Assembly (NCBI GenBank): GCA_035316325.1
Contig: DATHJB010000138.1
Location: forward strand, 1 to 32,048
From: Acidimicrobiales bacterium
GTDB lineage: Bacteria; Actinomycetota; Acidimicrobiia; Acidimicrobiales; VFJN01
Reading direction: 5' to 3'
DNA length: 32,048 nucleotides
The notes beneath the pieces are model-generated. The model was given only the letters and a program-made list of their open reading frames with translations, was not told where the DNA came from and made no database searches. This document shows, piece by piece, positions 22,041-29,154 of this stretch (within the stretch, counting starts at the first letter, position 1; each line of letters opens with the position of its first letter). The position numbers and the translations under genes are program-made.

Positions 22041-22058
22041 CCTGGCAGACTCGGCCCG
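22041..22058. promoter_or_regulatory. 18-bp divergent start region, DUF1015 / HAD phosphatase
   Basis: Only 18 bp separate two divergent ATGs. The central CAGACTC (22046-22052) reads CAGACT seven bases before the HAD ATG on the plus strand and GAGTCT six bases before the DUF1015 ATG on the minus strand. Both resemble the NAGNNT box seen before other starts here, which would make both mRNAs leaderless. The boxes are weak. Confidence 0.35.
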
Positions 22059-22829
22059 ATGGCTTGGATACTCGATCTGGACGGCGTGGTGTGGCTGGGT
22101 GAACAGCCGTTGGCCGGTGCGGCCGACGCGGTGGCGCGGCTGCGCGCGGCCGGTGAGCAGGTGCTCTTCGCCACCAACAACTCGTCGCTGCAGGTGGGGC
22201 GGCAGGAGGAGAAGCTGGCGGGCTTCGGCGTGCCGGCGGAGGGCGGTGTCGTGACGTCGGCGATGGCCGCGGCCCGCCTGGTGGAGCCGGGGGAGCGGGC
22301 GCTGGTGTGCGGCGGGCCGGGCATCGCCGAGGCGCTGGCGGCCCGGGGCGCCGAGGTGGTCGACAGCCGCACCCACGAGCCCAGCGACGGCCCGGTCGAC
22401 GTGGTGGTCGTCGGGTTCCACCGCCACTTCGACTACGAGGGGCTGCGGCGCACGGCGATCCAGGTCGACCGGGGTGCCCGCTTCCTGGCCACCAACGACG
22501 ACGCCACCTACCCCACGCCGGAGGGCCCGATCCCGGGCGGCGGCTCGATCGTGGCCGCGGTGGCCTACGCCGCGAGCCGGCAGCCGATCGTGGCCGGGAA
22601 GCCCCACCCGCCGATGGCCGAGCTGATCCACGAGCTGGCCGGCGGCCCGGGCGAGACTGGCACCATGGTCGGCGACCGCCCCTCCACCGACGGCGCCTTC
22701 GCCAAGACGCTCGGCTACCGCTTCGCCCTCGTGCTCTCCGGCGTCACGCACGCCGACGACCTCCCGGTGTCGCCGACCCCCGACGTGGTCGCCGACGACC
22801 TCGCCGCCCTCGTGTCGTCGGCCCTCTGA
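22059..22829 (+). CDS. HAD superfamily (IIA, NagD-like) phosphatase
   Basis: A 256-residue cytosolic phosphatase of the NagD/4-nitrophenylphosphatase group of the HAD superfamily. Motif I is DLDGVVW (6-12; nucleophile Asp6, acid Asp8), motif II TNNSS (39-43), motif III Lys in GKPHPP (about 181-186), and motif IV GDRPSTDG (about 205-212). A C2 cap lies between II and III. Substrates in this group are sugar phosphates, glycerol phosphate or nucleotides and cannot be told from sequence. From memory, the M. tuberculosis homologue sits just upstream of tlyA in the same cluster (Rv1692). Here a convergent lipoprotein gene intervenes, so it is not co-transcribed with tlyA. It ends at palindrome C. 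Confidence 0.92.
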   Translation: MAWILDLDGVVWLGEQPLAGAADAVARLRAAGEQVLFATNNSSLQVGRQEEKLAGFGVPAEGGVVTSAMAAARLVEPGERALVCGGPGIAEALAARGAEVVDSRTHEPSDGPVDVVVVGFHRHFDYEGLRRTAIQVDRGARFLATNDDATYPTPEGPIPGGGSIVAAVAYAASRQPIVAGKPHPPMAELIHELAGGPGETGTMVGDRPSTDGAFAKTLGYRFALVLSGVTHADDLPVSPTPDVVADDLAALVSSAL

Positions 22830-22880
22830 CGAAATCTCGACAGGGATGGCGACATAGCGACCATCTCTGTCGAGATTTCG
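22830..22880. terminator. Palindrome C: 20-bp hairpin after the HAD gene
   Basis: Arms of 20 bases (22830-22849 and 22861-22880; one G-T position) flank an 11-base loop containing ACATA (TATGT on the other strand). The GAAAT-to-ATTTC core is 49 nt. It directly abuts the HAD stop codon and faces a convergent gene, so it may be a two-way terminator, though without a T-tract. Confidence 0.65.
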
Positions 22881-22902
22881 GTTGGGGGTGGCTGAGCCGC
22901 CG

Positions 22903-23535
22903 TCACCCCATCATGCCGGCCTGCTGCTGGCACTCCCTCTGGTCCTGGAGGAAGGTGGGGTCGTCCCAGTTGAATCCGGACTGGCGGGCTGCCATCGTCA
23001 GCGGCCCGGTCTCGACGCCCGGCTCCAGGAAGTCCCAGCCCCGGTCGTTGAGGCAGGCGACGGCGTCGTGCATCTTCGCGGCCAGCTCCTGGTCGACGGT
23101 GGTCGACGGCGACGAGCCCTCGGGGACCTCGGCGCCGGCGGCGATGGCGTCGGCGACGATCGGCCAGCACTCGGCGTGCGCCTGGAGCAGGGTGCCGTCG
23201 ACGCCCATCTCGGCCTGGGCCTCCGGTGAGGCGTCGGCCATCTCGGCCAGCGTCTCCAAGCTCATGCCCTGCGGGATGTCGGCCGGGTCGGCCCCGTTGT
23301 CCTCCATGCAGCTGGTGTACTCGGCTTGGGCGTCCTCGAAGCTGGGCGGGCCGGGCTCCTCCGGCTCCTCGGGCGTCTCCTCGTCGCTCTGCTCGGGTGC
23401 CTCCTCCTCGGGCGCCGTGTCGTCGGCGCCGTCGTCGTCACCGCAGGCCACGACGACCATGGCCAGGGTGGCTACCAGGCACCAGGCTGCTCGCCGGGTC
23501 GGGCCGGGGGCGCGAAGCAGTCGTCTGTCGTTCAT
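22903..23535 (-). CDS. Acidic lipoprotein with conserved-looking cysteines, unknown function
   Basis: I do not recognise a family. The 210-residue protein has a signal peptide with a basic start (MNDRRLLRAPGPTRRAAW), a hydrophobic core and the lipobox VVVAC, giving a lipidated Cys near residue 31. A Glu/Asp/Pro-rich tether (about 35-62) follows. The globular part has four cysteines (YTSCMEDNG, HAECWPIV, VACLNDRGWDF, RECQQQAGMMG). Such spacing with the pattern C-x-x-x-x-G is common in small actinobacterial lipoproteins and would suit two disulfides. The ATG has a moderately distant AGGAAGG 13 bases upstream and TAGATT as a possible -10. It faces tlyA and may be regulated from the same short intergenic region. 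Confidence 0.82.
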   Translation of the reverse strand: MNDRRLLRAPGPTRRAAWCLVATLAMVVVACGDDDGADDTAPEEEAPEQSDEETPEEPEEPGPPSFEDAQAEYTSCMEDNGADPADIPQGMSLETLAEMADASPEAQAEMGVDGTLLQAHAECWPIVADAIAAGAEVPEGSSPSTTVDQELAAKMHDAVACLNDRGWDFLEPGVETGPLTMAARQSGFNWDDPTFLQDQRECQQQAGMMG

Positions 23536-23606
23536 GTCGACGGGTCGACCTTCCTGTCCGGGGGTGGGGAGAACGGCGAATCTACTGTCGTCGACGGCTG
23601 AGTAGC
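23536..23606. promoter_or_regulatory. Divergent promoter region, lipoprotein / tlyA operon
   Basis: AATCTACTGT (23579-23588) reads as TAGATT on the minus strand, for the lipoprotein, and as TACTGT (23583-23588) on the plus strand, for the tlyA-nadK-recN operon. A further TAGCCT occurs at 23603-23608. Strong -35 boxes are not seen. Which plus-strand box is used bears on the tlyA start codon. Confidence 0.45.
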
Positions 23607-24428
23607 CTGCGGGGCACGCCTCCCGTCCGCCGTCGTCTCGATGCGGAGCTGGTCCGTCGAGGGCTCGCCACCACGCCCCAGCAGGCCCTCCAGCTGATCA
23701 CCGCCGGTCGGGTCACGGTCGCGGGCGCCCCGGCGCTGAAGGCGAACCGGCAGGTGAGAGGCGACGAGCCGCTGCTGGTCCTCGACGACGGGCCGCGGTT
23801 CGTGAGCCGGGCCGGGGAGAAGCTGGCCGCCGCGGTCGAGCGGTTCGACCTGGGCAAGACGATCGCCGGCGCCCGGGCGCTCGACGCCGGCGCCTCCACC
23901 GGTGGCTTCACCGACTGCCTGCTGCAGAACGGCGCCGCCCACGTCGTCGCCGTCGACGTCGGCTACGGGCAGCTGCACGAACGGGTGGCGCAGGACCCCC
24001 GGGTCGAGGTGCGCGACCGCACCAACGTCCGTGACCTGATCCTCGACGAACCCGTCGACCTCGTCACCGCCGACCTCTCGTTCATCTCGCTCACGACCGT
24101 GTTGCCGGCGCTGCTCCGAGCCGCGAGGCCCGGCGCCGACGTCGTCCTCCTCGTCAAGCCGCAGTTCGAGGCCGACCGTGAGGAGGCGGCGCGCGGGCGG
24201 GGCGTCATCCGCGATCCGGATGTCTGGCGGCGGGTGCTCGAAACCGTAAGAGACGCGCTCCGCGCCCACGGAGCAGCCATCATGGAGGGGATGGCCTCCC
24301 CGCTGCGCGGCGCTGACGGGAACGTGGAATTCATCGTCCACGCGCGTGCTCGACGCAGCGCCGATGCCGGCGACGGCGACGACGACCGGCTCGACGTCGA
24401 GGCGCTCGTCGCGGAGGCGACCGCCTGA
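23607..24428 (+). CDS. tlyA: TlyA-family rRNA (cytidine-2'-O)-methyltransferase
   Basis: TlyA methylates the 2'-O of cytidines in 16S and 23S rRNA. An N-terminal S4 domain (RRRLDAELVRRGLATTPQQA onward) is followed by a FtsJ-type methyltransferase fold. The SAM site is LDAGASTGGFTDCLL, then VVAVDVGYGQLHERV, DLVTADLSFISLTTVLPAL, and VVLLVKPQFEADREEA with the family Lys. The C-terminus GNVEFIVHARA is typical. The frame has no ATG, GTG or TTG near the expected N-terminus. Candidates are CTG at 23607 (used here, 273 residues), CTG at 23598, or ACG at 23616. The ACG would give the family-typical length and lies seven bases after a TAGCCT box. Nearby ATGs are out of frame. The stop overlaps the nadK ATG by one base, so the genes are coupled. 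Function is clear; the start is not. Confidence 0.9.
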   Translation: MRGTPPVRRRLDAELVRRGLATTPQQALQLITAGRVTVAGAPALKANRQVRGDEPLLVLDDGPRFVSRAGEKLAAAVERFDLGKTIAGARALDAGASTGGFTDCLLQNGAAHVVAVDVGYGQLHERVAQDPRVEVRDRTNVRDLILDEPVDLVTADLSFISLTTVLPALLRAARPGADVVLLVKPQFEADREEAARGRGVIRDPDVWRRVLETVRDALRAHGAAIMEGMASPLRGADGNVEFIVHARARRSADAGDGDDDRLDVEALVAEATA

Positions 24429-25285
24429 TGTCGTCCGTGGGGGTGGTGATCCACCCCGAGCGGGAGCAGGCCGGCGAGCTGGCCCGCGACGCGGCCGCCT
24501 GGCTCACCGAGCGGGGCCACGAGGTGCGCCTACCACTCAAGGACGCCGGCATCGCCAAGCTGCCCGAGCTGGGCGTCCCCGAGTCGACCTTCACCCGGGG
24601 CCTCGACGTGGCCATCTGCCTGGGCGGCGACGGCACGATGCTGCGCACGGTCGACCTGGTGGCGGCCGACGGGGTGCCGGTGATCGGCGTGAACGTCGGC
24701 CAGCTCGGCTACCTCACCGAGGTGGAGCCGCACGGCCTGCGCATGGCGCTGAAGCGCTTCCTGGCCGGGTCGTACGAGGTCGAGGAGCGCATGCTGATCG
24801 AGGCGGCGGTCGACTCGCCGCACGTCGACGAGCACACCAGCTACCTGGCGCTCAACGAGGTGGTGCTGGAGAAGACGCCGATGGGCCACACGGTGCGGCT
24901 GGGCGTGAGCGTCGACGGCGACTTCTTCACCCCGTACGCCGCCGACGGCCTCATCGTCGCCACGCCCACCGGGTCGACGGCCTACGCGTTCTCGGCGCGC
25001 GGCCCCATCGTCGCCCCGACCCACCGCTGCCTGCTGCTCACGCCGGTGTCGCCGCACATGCTGTTCGACCGCACGCTGGTGCTCGACCCCACCGCGACGG
25101 TGCGGCTCGAGGTGCTGGGCAACCGGCCGGCCACTCTGTCGGTGGACGGTCGTACCCTGGTCACGCTCGACGTGGGTGACGCCATCACGTGCACGGCCGC
25201 CCAGACCGCGGCCCGGCTGGTGATGTTCGGCCAGCGGGACTTCCTGCGGATCCTGAAGAGCAAGTTCGGCCTGTCGGATCGATGA
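24428..25285 (+). CDS. nadK: NAD kinase
   Basis: Phosphorylates NAD to NADP in the cytosol, using ATP or polyphosphate. The 285-residue protein carries the GGDG motif (CLGGDGTMLRTVDL, 64-77), the NVGQLGYLTE segment (89-98), LNEVVLEK, and the substrate-binding loop DGLIVATPTGSTAYAFSARGP (about 176-196). The beta-sandwich C-terminal region ends with VDGRTLVTLDVGD and a RxxFLRILKSKFGL tail. The ATG overlaps the tlyA stop (TGATG). It has no separate ribosome site and is presumably translated by coupling. The gene order tlyA-nadK-recN is conserved in actinobacteria. Confidence 0.97.
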   Translation: MSSVGVVIHPEREQAGELARDAAAWLTERGHEVRLPLKDAGIAKLPELGVPESTFTRGLDVAICLGGDGTMLRTVDLVAADGVPVIGVNVGQLGYLTEVEPHGLRMALKRFLAGSYEVEERMLIEAAVDSPHVDEHTSYLALNEVVLEKTPMGHTVRLGVSVDGDFFTPYAADGLIVATPTGSTAYAFSARGPIVAPTHRCLLLTPVSPHMLFDRTLVLDPTATVRLEVLGNRPATLSVDGRTLVTLDVGDAITCTAAQTAARLVMFGQRDFLRILKSKFGLSDR

Positions 25286-25312
25286 GATCTCACCGATGAG
25301 AAGGGCGTAGTC

Positions 25313-26962
25313 GTGCTACTTGAGCTGGCGGTGCGGGACCTGGGCGTCATCCCCGACCTTCGACTCCTGCTCTCGGAGGGCATGAGCGTGGTCACGGGCG
25401 AGACCGGTGCGGGCAAGACGATGGTGGTCGACGCCATCGAGCTGCTGGTGGGGGGTCGGGCCGATCCGCTGCTGGTGCGGACCGGCGCGGAGGAGGCCTG
25501 GGTGGAGGGGCGCTTCCTGCTGCGGGCCGCCGACCGGGAGGTGGTCGGTGAGTTCGGCGAGGACCTGGAGGACGTCGAGGTGGTGCTGGCCCGCGCCATC
25601 CCCCGCAACGGGCGCAGCCGGGCCTACGTCGACGGCCGGCTCGCGACGGTCTCCGCGCTGGTGGAGCTGGGGGAGCGCCTGGTCGACCTGCACGGGCAGC
25701 ACGCCCACCAGTCGCTGCTCAGCCCGGTCGCCCAGCGGGCCGCGCTCGACCGCTTCGGCGACGTCGACCTGGAGGCCGTGCACGTGGCCCGCCAGCGCGA
25801 GCGCGACATCGCGCAGGAGCTGGCAAAGCTCGGCGGCGACGAGCGGGCCCGGGCGCGGGAGATCGACCTGCTGCGCTACCAGGTGGAGGAGCTCGAGGCC
25901 GCCGGGGTCACCGGTCCCGACGAGGACGACGAGCTGGCCGCCGAGGAGGACGTGCTGGCCGACGCCACCGCCCACCACGCGGCCGCCGCCGAGGCGGCCG
26001 CGGCGCTGACCGACGAGGGGGGCGCGGGCGATCCGCTGGGCGCCGCCATCTCGGCGCTGGCCGGCCGGGCGCCGTTCGCCGCCCAGGAGGAGCGGCTGCG
26101 CGCCCTGGCGGCCGAGCTGGCCGACGTCGCGGTCGACGTGCGGGGTGTGGCCGAGGCCATCGACGAGGACCCGGCGCGCCTCGACCTGCTGCGCGAGCGC
26201 CGTCAGCTCCTGTCCGACCTGCGCCGCAAGTACGGCGAGACGTTGGTCGAGGTGCTCGCCGAGTACGAGCGCCTGGGCGCCCGGCTGGCCGAGCTGGAGG
26301 ACCACGACCGCCGGGCCGCCCAGCTCGACGGGGCCCAGGCCGAGGCCCGCAAGGCCTACGAGGAGGAGGCGGCGCGGGTGGCGGCCGCCCGTCGGGCTGC
26401 CGCGCCCGAGCTGGCGCAGGCCGTGGAGGCGAACCTGCGGGAGCTGGCCATGCCCAACGCCCGCCTCGAGGTGCGGGTGGAGGGCGACGACCCGGGCGAC
26501 GACGTCGTGTTCCTGCTGGCCGCCAACCCCGGCACCGAGCCGCAGCCACTGAGCAAGGTGGCGTCGGGCGGCGAGCTGGCCCGGGCCATGCTGGCGCTGC
26601 GCCTCGTGCTGACCAGCGCCCCGCCCACGCTGGTGTTCGACGAGGTCGACGCCGGCATCGGCGGCAGCGCGGCCACGGCCGTGGGGCGAGCCCTGGCGAA
26701 GATCGGCCGGGAGCACCAGGTGCTGGTCGTCACCCACCTGCCCCAGGTGGCGGCCCACGCCGATGCCCACGTGCAGGTGGCCAAGCAGAGCGACGGCGAC
26801 GTCACCGTGTCGCAGGCCACCGTGCTCGACCACGACGAGCGGGTGATCGAGCTGTCGCGCATGCTGTCGGGCCAGCCGGACAGCGACACCGCCCGCCGCC
26901 ACGCCGAGGAGCTCCTGGCGACTGCAACGGCGGTCGGCCAGGAAATAGTGTCAAACGGATGA
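25313..26962 (+). CDS. recN: DNA repair protein RecN
   Basis: RecN is an SMC-like ATPase that holds broken DNA ends in double-strand break repair. The 549 residues contain Walker A GETGAGKT (29-36), the family motif LVDLHGQHAHQSLL (about 124-137), a coiled-coil core rich in Arg/Glu/Ala (about 160-370), the ABC signature VASGGELARAM (about 414-424), Walker B LVFDEVDAGIGG (about 440-451), and the H-loop VTHLPQVAAHAD. The GTG at 25313 gives the usual LLELAVRDLGVI start and follows GAGAAGGG at 25297-25304. There are 27 bp after nadK, and the stop overlaps the steA ATG (ATGA). No LexA/SOS box was recognised upstream. Confidence 0.96.
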   Translation: MLLELAVRDLGVIPDLRLLLSEGMSVVTGETGAGKTMVVDAIELLVGGRADPLLVRTGAEEAWVEGRFLLRAADREVVGEFGEDLEDVEVVLARAIPRNGRSRAYVDGRLATVSALVELGERLVDLHGQHAHQSLLSPVAQRAALDRFGDVDLEAVHVARQRERDIAQELAKLGGDERARAREIDLLRYQVEELEAAGVTGPDEDDELAAEEDVLADATAHHAAAAEAAAALTDEGGAGDPLGAAISALAGRAPFAAQEERLRALAAELADVAVDVRGVAEAIDEDPARLDLLRERRQLLSDLRRKYGETLVEVLAEYERLGARLAELEDHDRRAAQLDGAQAEARKAYEEEAARVAAARRAAAPELAQAVEANLRELAMPNARLEVRVEGDDPGDDVVFLLAANPGTEPQPLSKVASGGELARAMLALRLVLTSAPPTLVFDEVDAGIGGSAATAVGRALAKIGREHQVLVVTHLPQVAAHADAHVQVAKQSDGDVTVSQATVLDHDERVIELSRMLSGQPDSDTARRHAEELLATATAVGQEIVSNG

Positions 26963-28122
26963 TCCGTCGCCTGCGTCGCTCCGACAACGGTTCCCAGGAG
27001 GGACCGATCGTCGGGGTGGCGCGGGTCGACCGGAAGACGAAGCGCCTGGTGGGACGGCTGCAGCCGGGCGACGTGGCGGTGATCCACCACGCCGACATCG
27101 ACCGTGTGGCCGCCGAGACGCTGGTCGACGCGGCGCCCGTCGCGGTGATCAACGCGGCGCCGTCGACCACCGGCCGCTACCCGAACCTGGGGCCGCTGCT
27201 GCTGTGCCAGGCCGGCATCACGCTGGTCGACGACGTGGGCAGCGACGTGATGGACCGCATCGTCGAGGGCACCAAGGTGACCGTCGACGGCGAGCGCGTG
27301 CTGGTCGACGGCGAGGTCGTCGGCACCGGGGTGAAGCAGGACCTCGACAAGGTCGACGCGGCCATCGAGTCGGCCCGGGCCAACATGGGCCCCGAGCTGG
27401 AGCGCTTCGCCATCAACACGGTGAGCTACATGCGCCAGGAGATGGACCTGCTCACCGGCGAGCTCGCCGTGCCCGCCCCCCGCGTGGCGCTCGGGGGCCG
27501 TCACGTGCTGATCGTGGTGCGGGGCATCGACTACAAGGAGGATCTGCGCCTCCTGCGCCAGTCGGGCTACGTGAACGACGTGAAGCCCGTGCTGATCGGG
27601 GTCGACGGTGGGGCCGACGCCCTGCTGGCGATCGGCGAGCGCCCGGACCTGATCATCGGCGACTTCGACTCGGTGTCGGAGACGGCGCTGCGCTGCGGGG
27701 CCGAGCTGATGGTGCACGGCTACACCGACGGCCGTGCGCCCGGCGCCAAGCGGCTCGACGACCTCGACCTGCCCTACTCCGTGTTCTCCGCGCCCGGCAC
27801 CAGCGAGGACATCGCCATGCTGCTGGCCTTCGAGCACGGCGCCGAGCTGATCGTGGCGGTGGGGACGCACAACAGCATGGTGGAGTTCCTCGACAAGGGC
27901 CGGGCGGGCATGGCGTCCACCTTCCTGGTGCGGATGCGTATAGGTTCTGCCCTCGTCGATGCCAAGGGAGTGAGCCGCCTCTACCAGCAGACCGTCCGTC
28001 GACGAGACCTGCTGATGCTGGTGGGAGCGGCGCTCGCGACGCTGGTCGTCGTCGTGCTCGTCTCGACACCGATGCGCCTCGTGCTCCGCTCGCTGTGGAT
28101 CACGTTGACCGCCGGCTTCTAG
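26959..28122 (+). CDS. steA: SteA-like cytokinetic-ring protein (thiamine pyrophosphokinase-like domain)
   Basis: Homologue of SteA, which in Corynebacterium works with SteB in cell division and cell-wall hydrolase control. The 387 residues begin with a small beta domain (IVGVARVDRKTKRLVGRL) and a regulatory-like segment (VINAAPSTTGRYPNLGPLLL). The pyrophosphokinase-like fold follows: IVVRGIDYKEDLRLL, VDGGADALLAIG, DLIIGDFDSVSE near 225-238. The C-terminus has one membrane helix (LLMLVGAALATLVVVVLVS) and a short tail. Its translation is coupled to recN by the 4-nt overlap, and steB follows after 21 bp. From memory this equals Rv1697 of M. tuberculosis. The catalytic residues of true thiamine pyrophosphokinases are only partly kept, so enzyme activity is uncertain. 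Confidence 0.92.
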   Translation: MIRRLRRSDNGSQEGPIVGVARVDRKTKRLVGRLQPGDVAVIHHADIDRVAAETLVDAAPVAVINAAPSTTGRYPNLGPLLLCQAGITLVDDVGSDVMDRIVEGTKVTVDGERVLVDGEVVGTGVKQDLDKVDAAIESARANMGPELERFAINTVSYMRQEMDLLTGELAVPAPRVALGGRHVLIVVRGIDYKEDLRLLRQSGYVNDVKPVLIGVDGGADALLAIGERPDLIIGDFDSVSETALRCGAELMVHGYTDGRAPGAKRLDDLDLPYSVFSAPGTSEDIAMLLAFEHGAELIVAVGTHNSMVEFLDKGRAGMASTFLVRMRIGSALVDAKGVSRLYQQTVRRRDLLMLVGAALATLVVVVLVSTPMRLVLRSLWITLTAGF

Positions 28123-28143
28123 CCGGCGGCCGTCCAGCCCTCC

Positions 28144-29154
28144 ATGATCAACTTCCGCTTCCACCTCATCTCGTTGACCGCGGTCTTCCTGTCGTTCGCG
28201 GTCGGCCTGCTGCTCGGCACCAACTTCCTGGCCGACGCCTCGAAGAACTACCTGGAGGACCGGCTCGACACCTTCGCCGACCGCCTCAACGACGAGGAGG
28301 CCACCAACGACGAGCTGTCGGCGCAGGTCGGCAGCCTGGAGTCGGAGGGCGAGCAGCTCGACGAGCAGGTGGGCGAGCGGCTCTTCACCGGACTGCTGAC
28401 CGCCGACCCGGTGCTGGTGGTGGCGCCGCGGGGCCTGCAGGGCGACACGGGGCCGGTGGAGCGGGTGCTCGACTCGTTGGCCAAGGCGGGCGCGGACGCC
28501 CGCGGGGTGTGGTGGCTGACCGACCGCCTGGTGCTCGACGACGAGGACGAGGCGACCGAGCTGGCGCAGATCCTCGGCCTGAACGACACCGACCCGGTGG
28601 CGCTGCGCAACGAGCTGGGGGCACGGCTGGCCTCGGTGCTGGCCGCGGCCACCGACGCCGGCGACGCCACGAGCCCGGACCTCACCGCCGCCCAGGCCGA
28701 ACCCGACCTGCTGGCCCAGCTGAACGACGCCGGGTTCGTCGACTACCAGCTCGCCGAGGGCGACGACTCCGAGGTGGTGACGCTGCCGACCAGCGGCCTG
28801 CGGGTGGTGACGGTGACCGGCGAGGGCGCGGTGCTCACCGGCGACCAGGTGGTGCTGCCGATGCTGTCGGGGCTCGCCGCCGAGGGGCCGGTGCCGGTGG
28901 TGCTGGCGGAGACGCCGGTCGTGCCCGACGACGACCCGGAGACCGACGACGAGGGCGACCCGCTGGTGGCGCAGATCCGCGCCGACGGGACGCTGGGCGA
29001 CCGCATCTCCACGGTCGACGACGTCGACCGGGTGTCGGGCCGGATCGCCACGATGCTGGCGCTCGACGACGCCGTGCCGTCGGCCCCGGTGGTGGGCCAC
29101 TACGGCCTACGCCCCGACGCCGACCGCCTGCTTCCCGCCCCGCCCGAAGAGTGA
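28144..29154 (+). CDS. steB: SteB/MctB family membrane-anchored protein (copper transporter family in annotation)
   Basis: A 336-residue protein of the MctB/SteB family. An N-terminal uncleaved anchor (FHLISLTAVFLSFAVGLLLGT, residues 5-25) is followed by a coiled-coil segment (about 33-78; LEDRLDTFADRLNDEE, ELSAQVGSLESEGEQLDEQV) and a globular outer domain with acidic loops near the end (PDDDPETDDEGDP). The M. tuberculosis homologue Rv1698 was described as an outer-membrane copper channel, and the corynebacterial one as the SteA partner in division. The adjacency to steA and murJ favours a cell-envelope role here (inference). The ATG is well placed 21 bp after steA but has no clear ribosome site. 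Its last codons overlap the likely murJ GTG. Confidence 0.9.
   Translation: MINFRFHLISLTAVFLSFAVGLLLGTNFLADASKNYLEDRLDTFADRLNDEEATNDELSAQVGSLESEGEQLDEQVGERLFTGLLTADPVLVVAPRGLQGDTGPVERVLDSLAKAGADARGVWWLTDRLVLDDEDEATELAQILGLNDTDPVALRNELGARLASVLAAATDAGDATSPDLTAAQAEPDLLAQLNDAGFVDYQLAEGDDSEVVTLPTSGLRVVTVTGEGAVLTGDQVVLPMLSGLAAEGPVPVVLAETPVVPDDDPETDDEGDPLVAQIRADGTLGDRISTVDDVDRVSGRIATMLALDDAVPSAPVVGHYGLRPDADRLLPAPPEE

Noticed and set aside
26356-29100. Very long open frame (914 codons) on the minus strand
   Set aside because: It is antisense to recN, steA and steB, which have clear family motifs. It is rich in His, Gln, Arg and Val in the pattern typical of high-GC shadow frames, and shows no recognisable domain.
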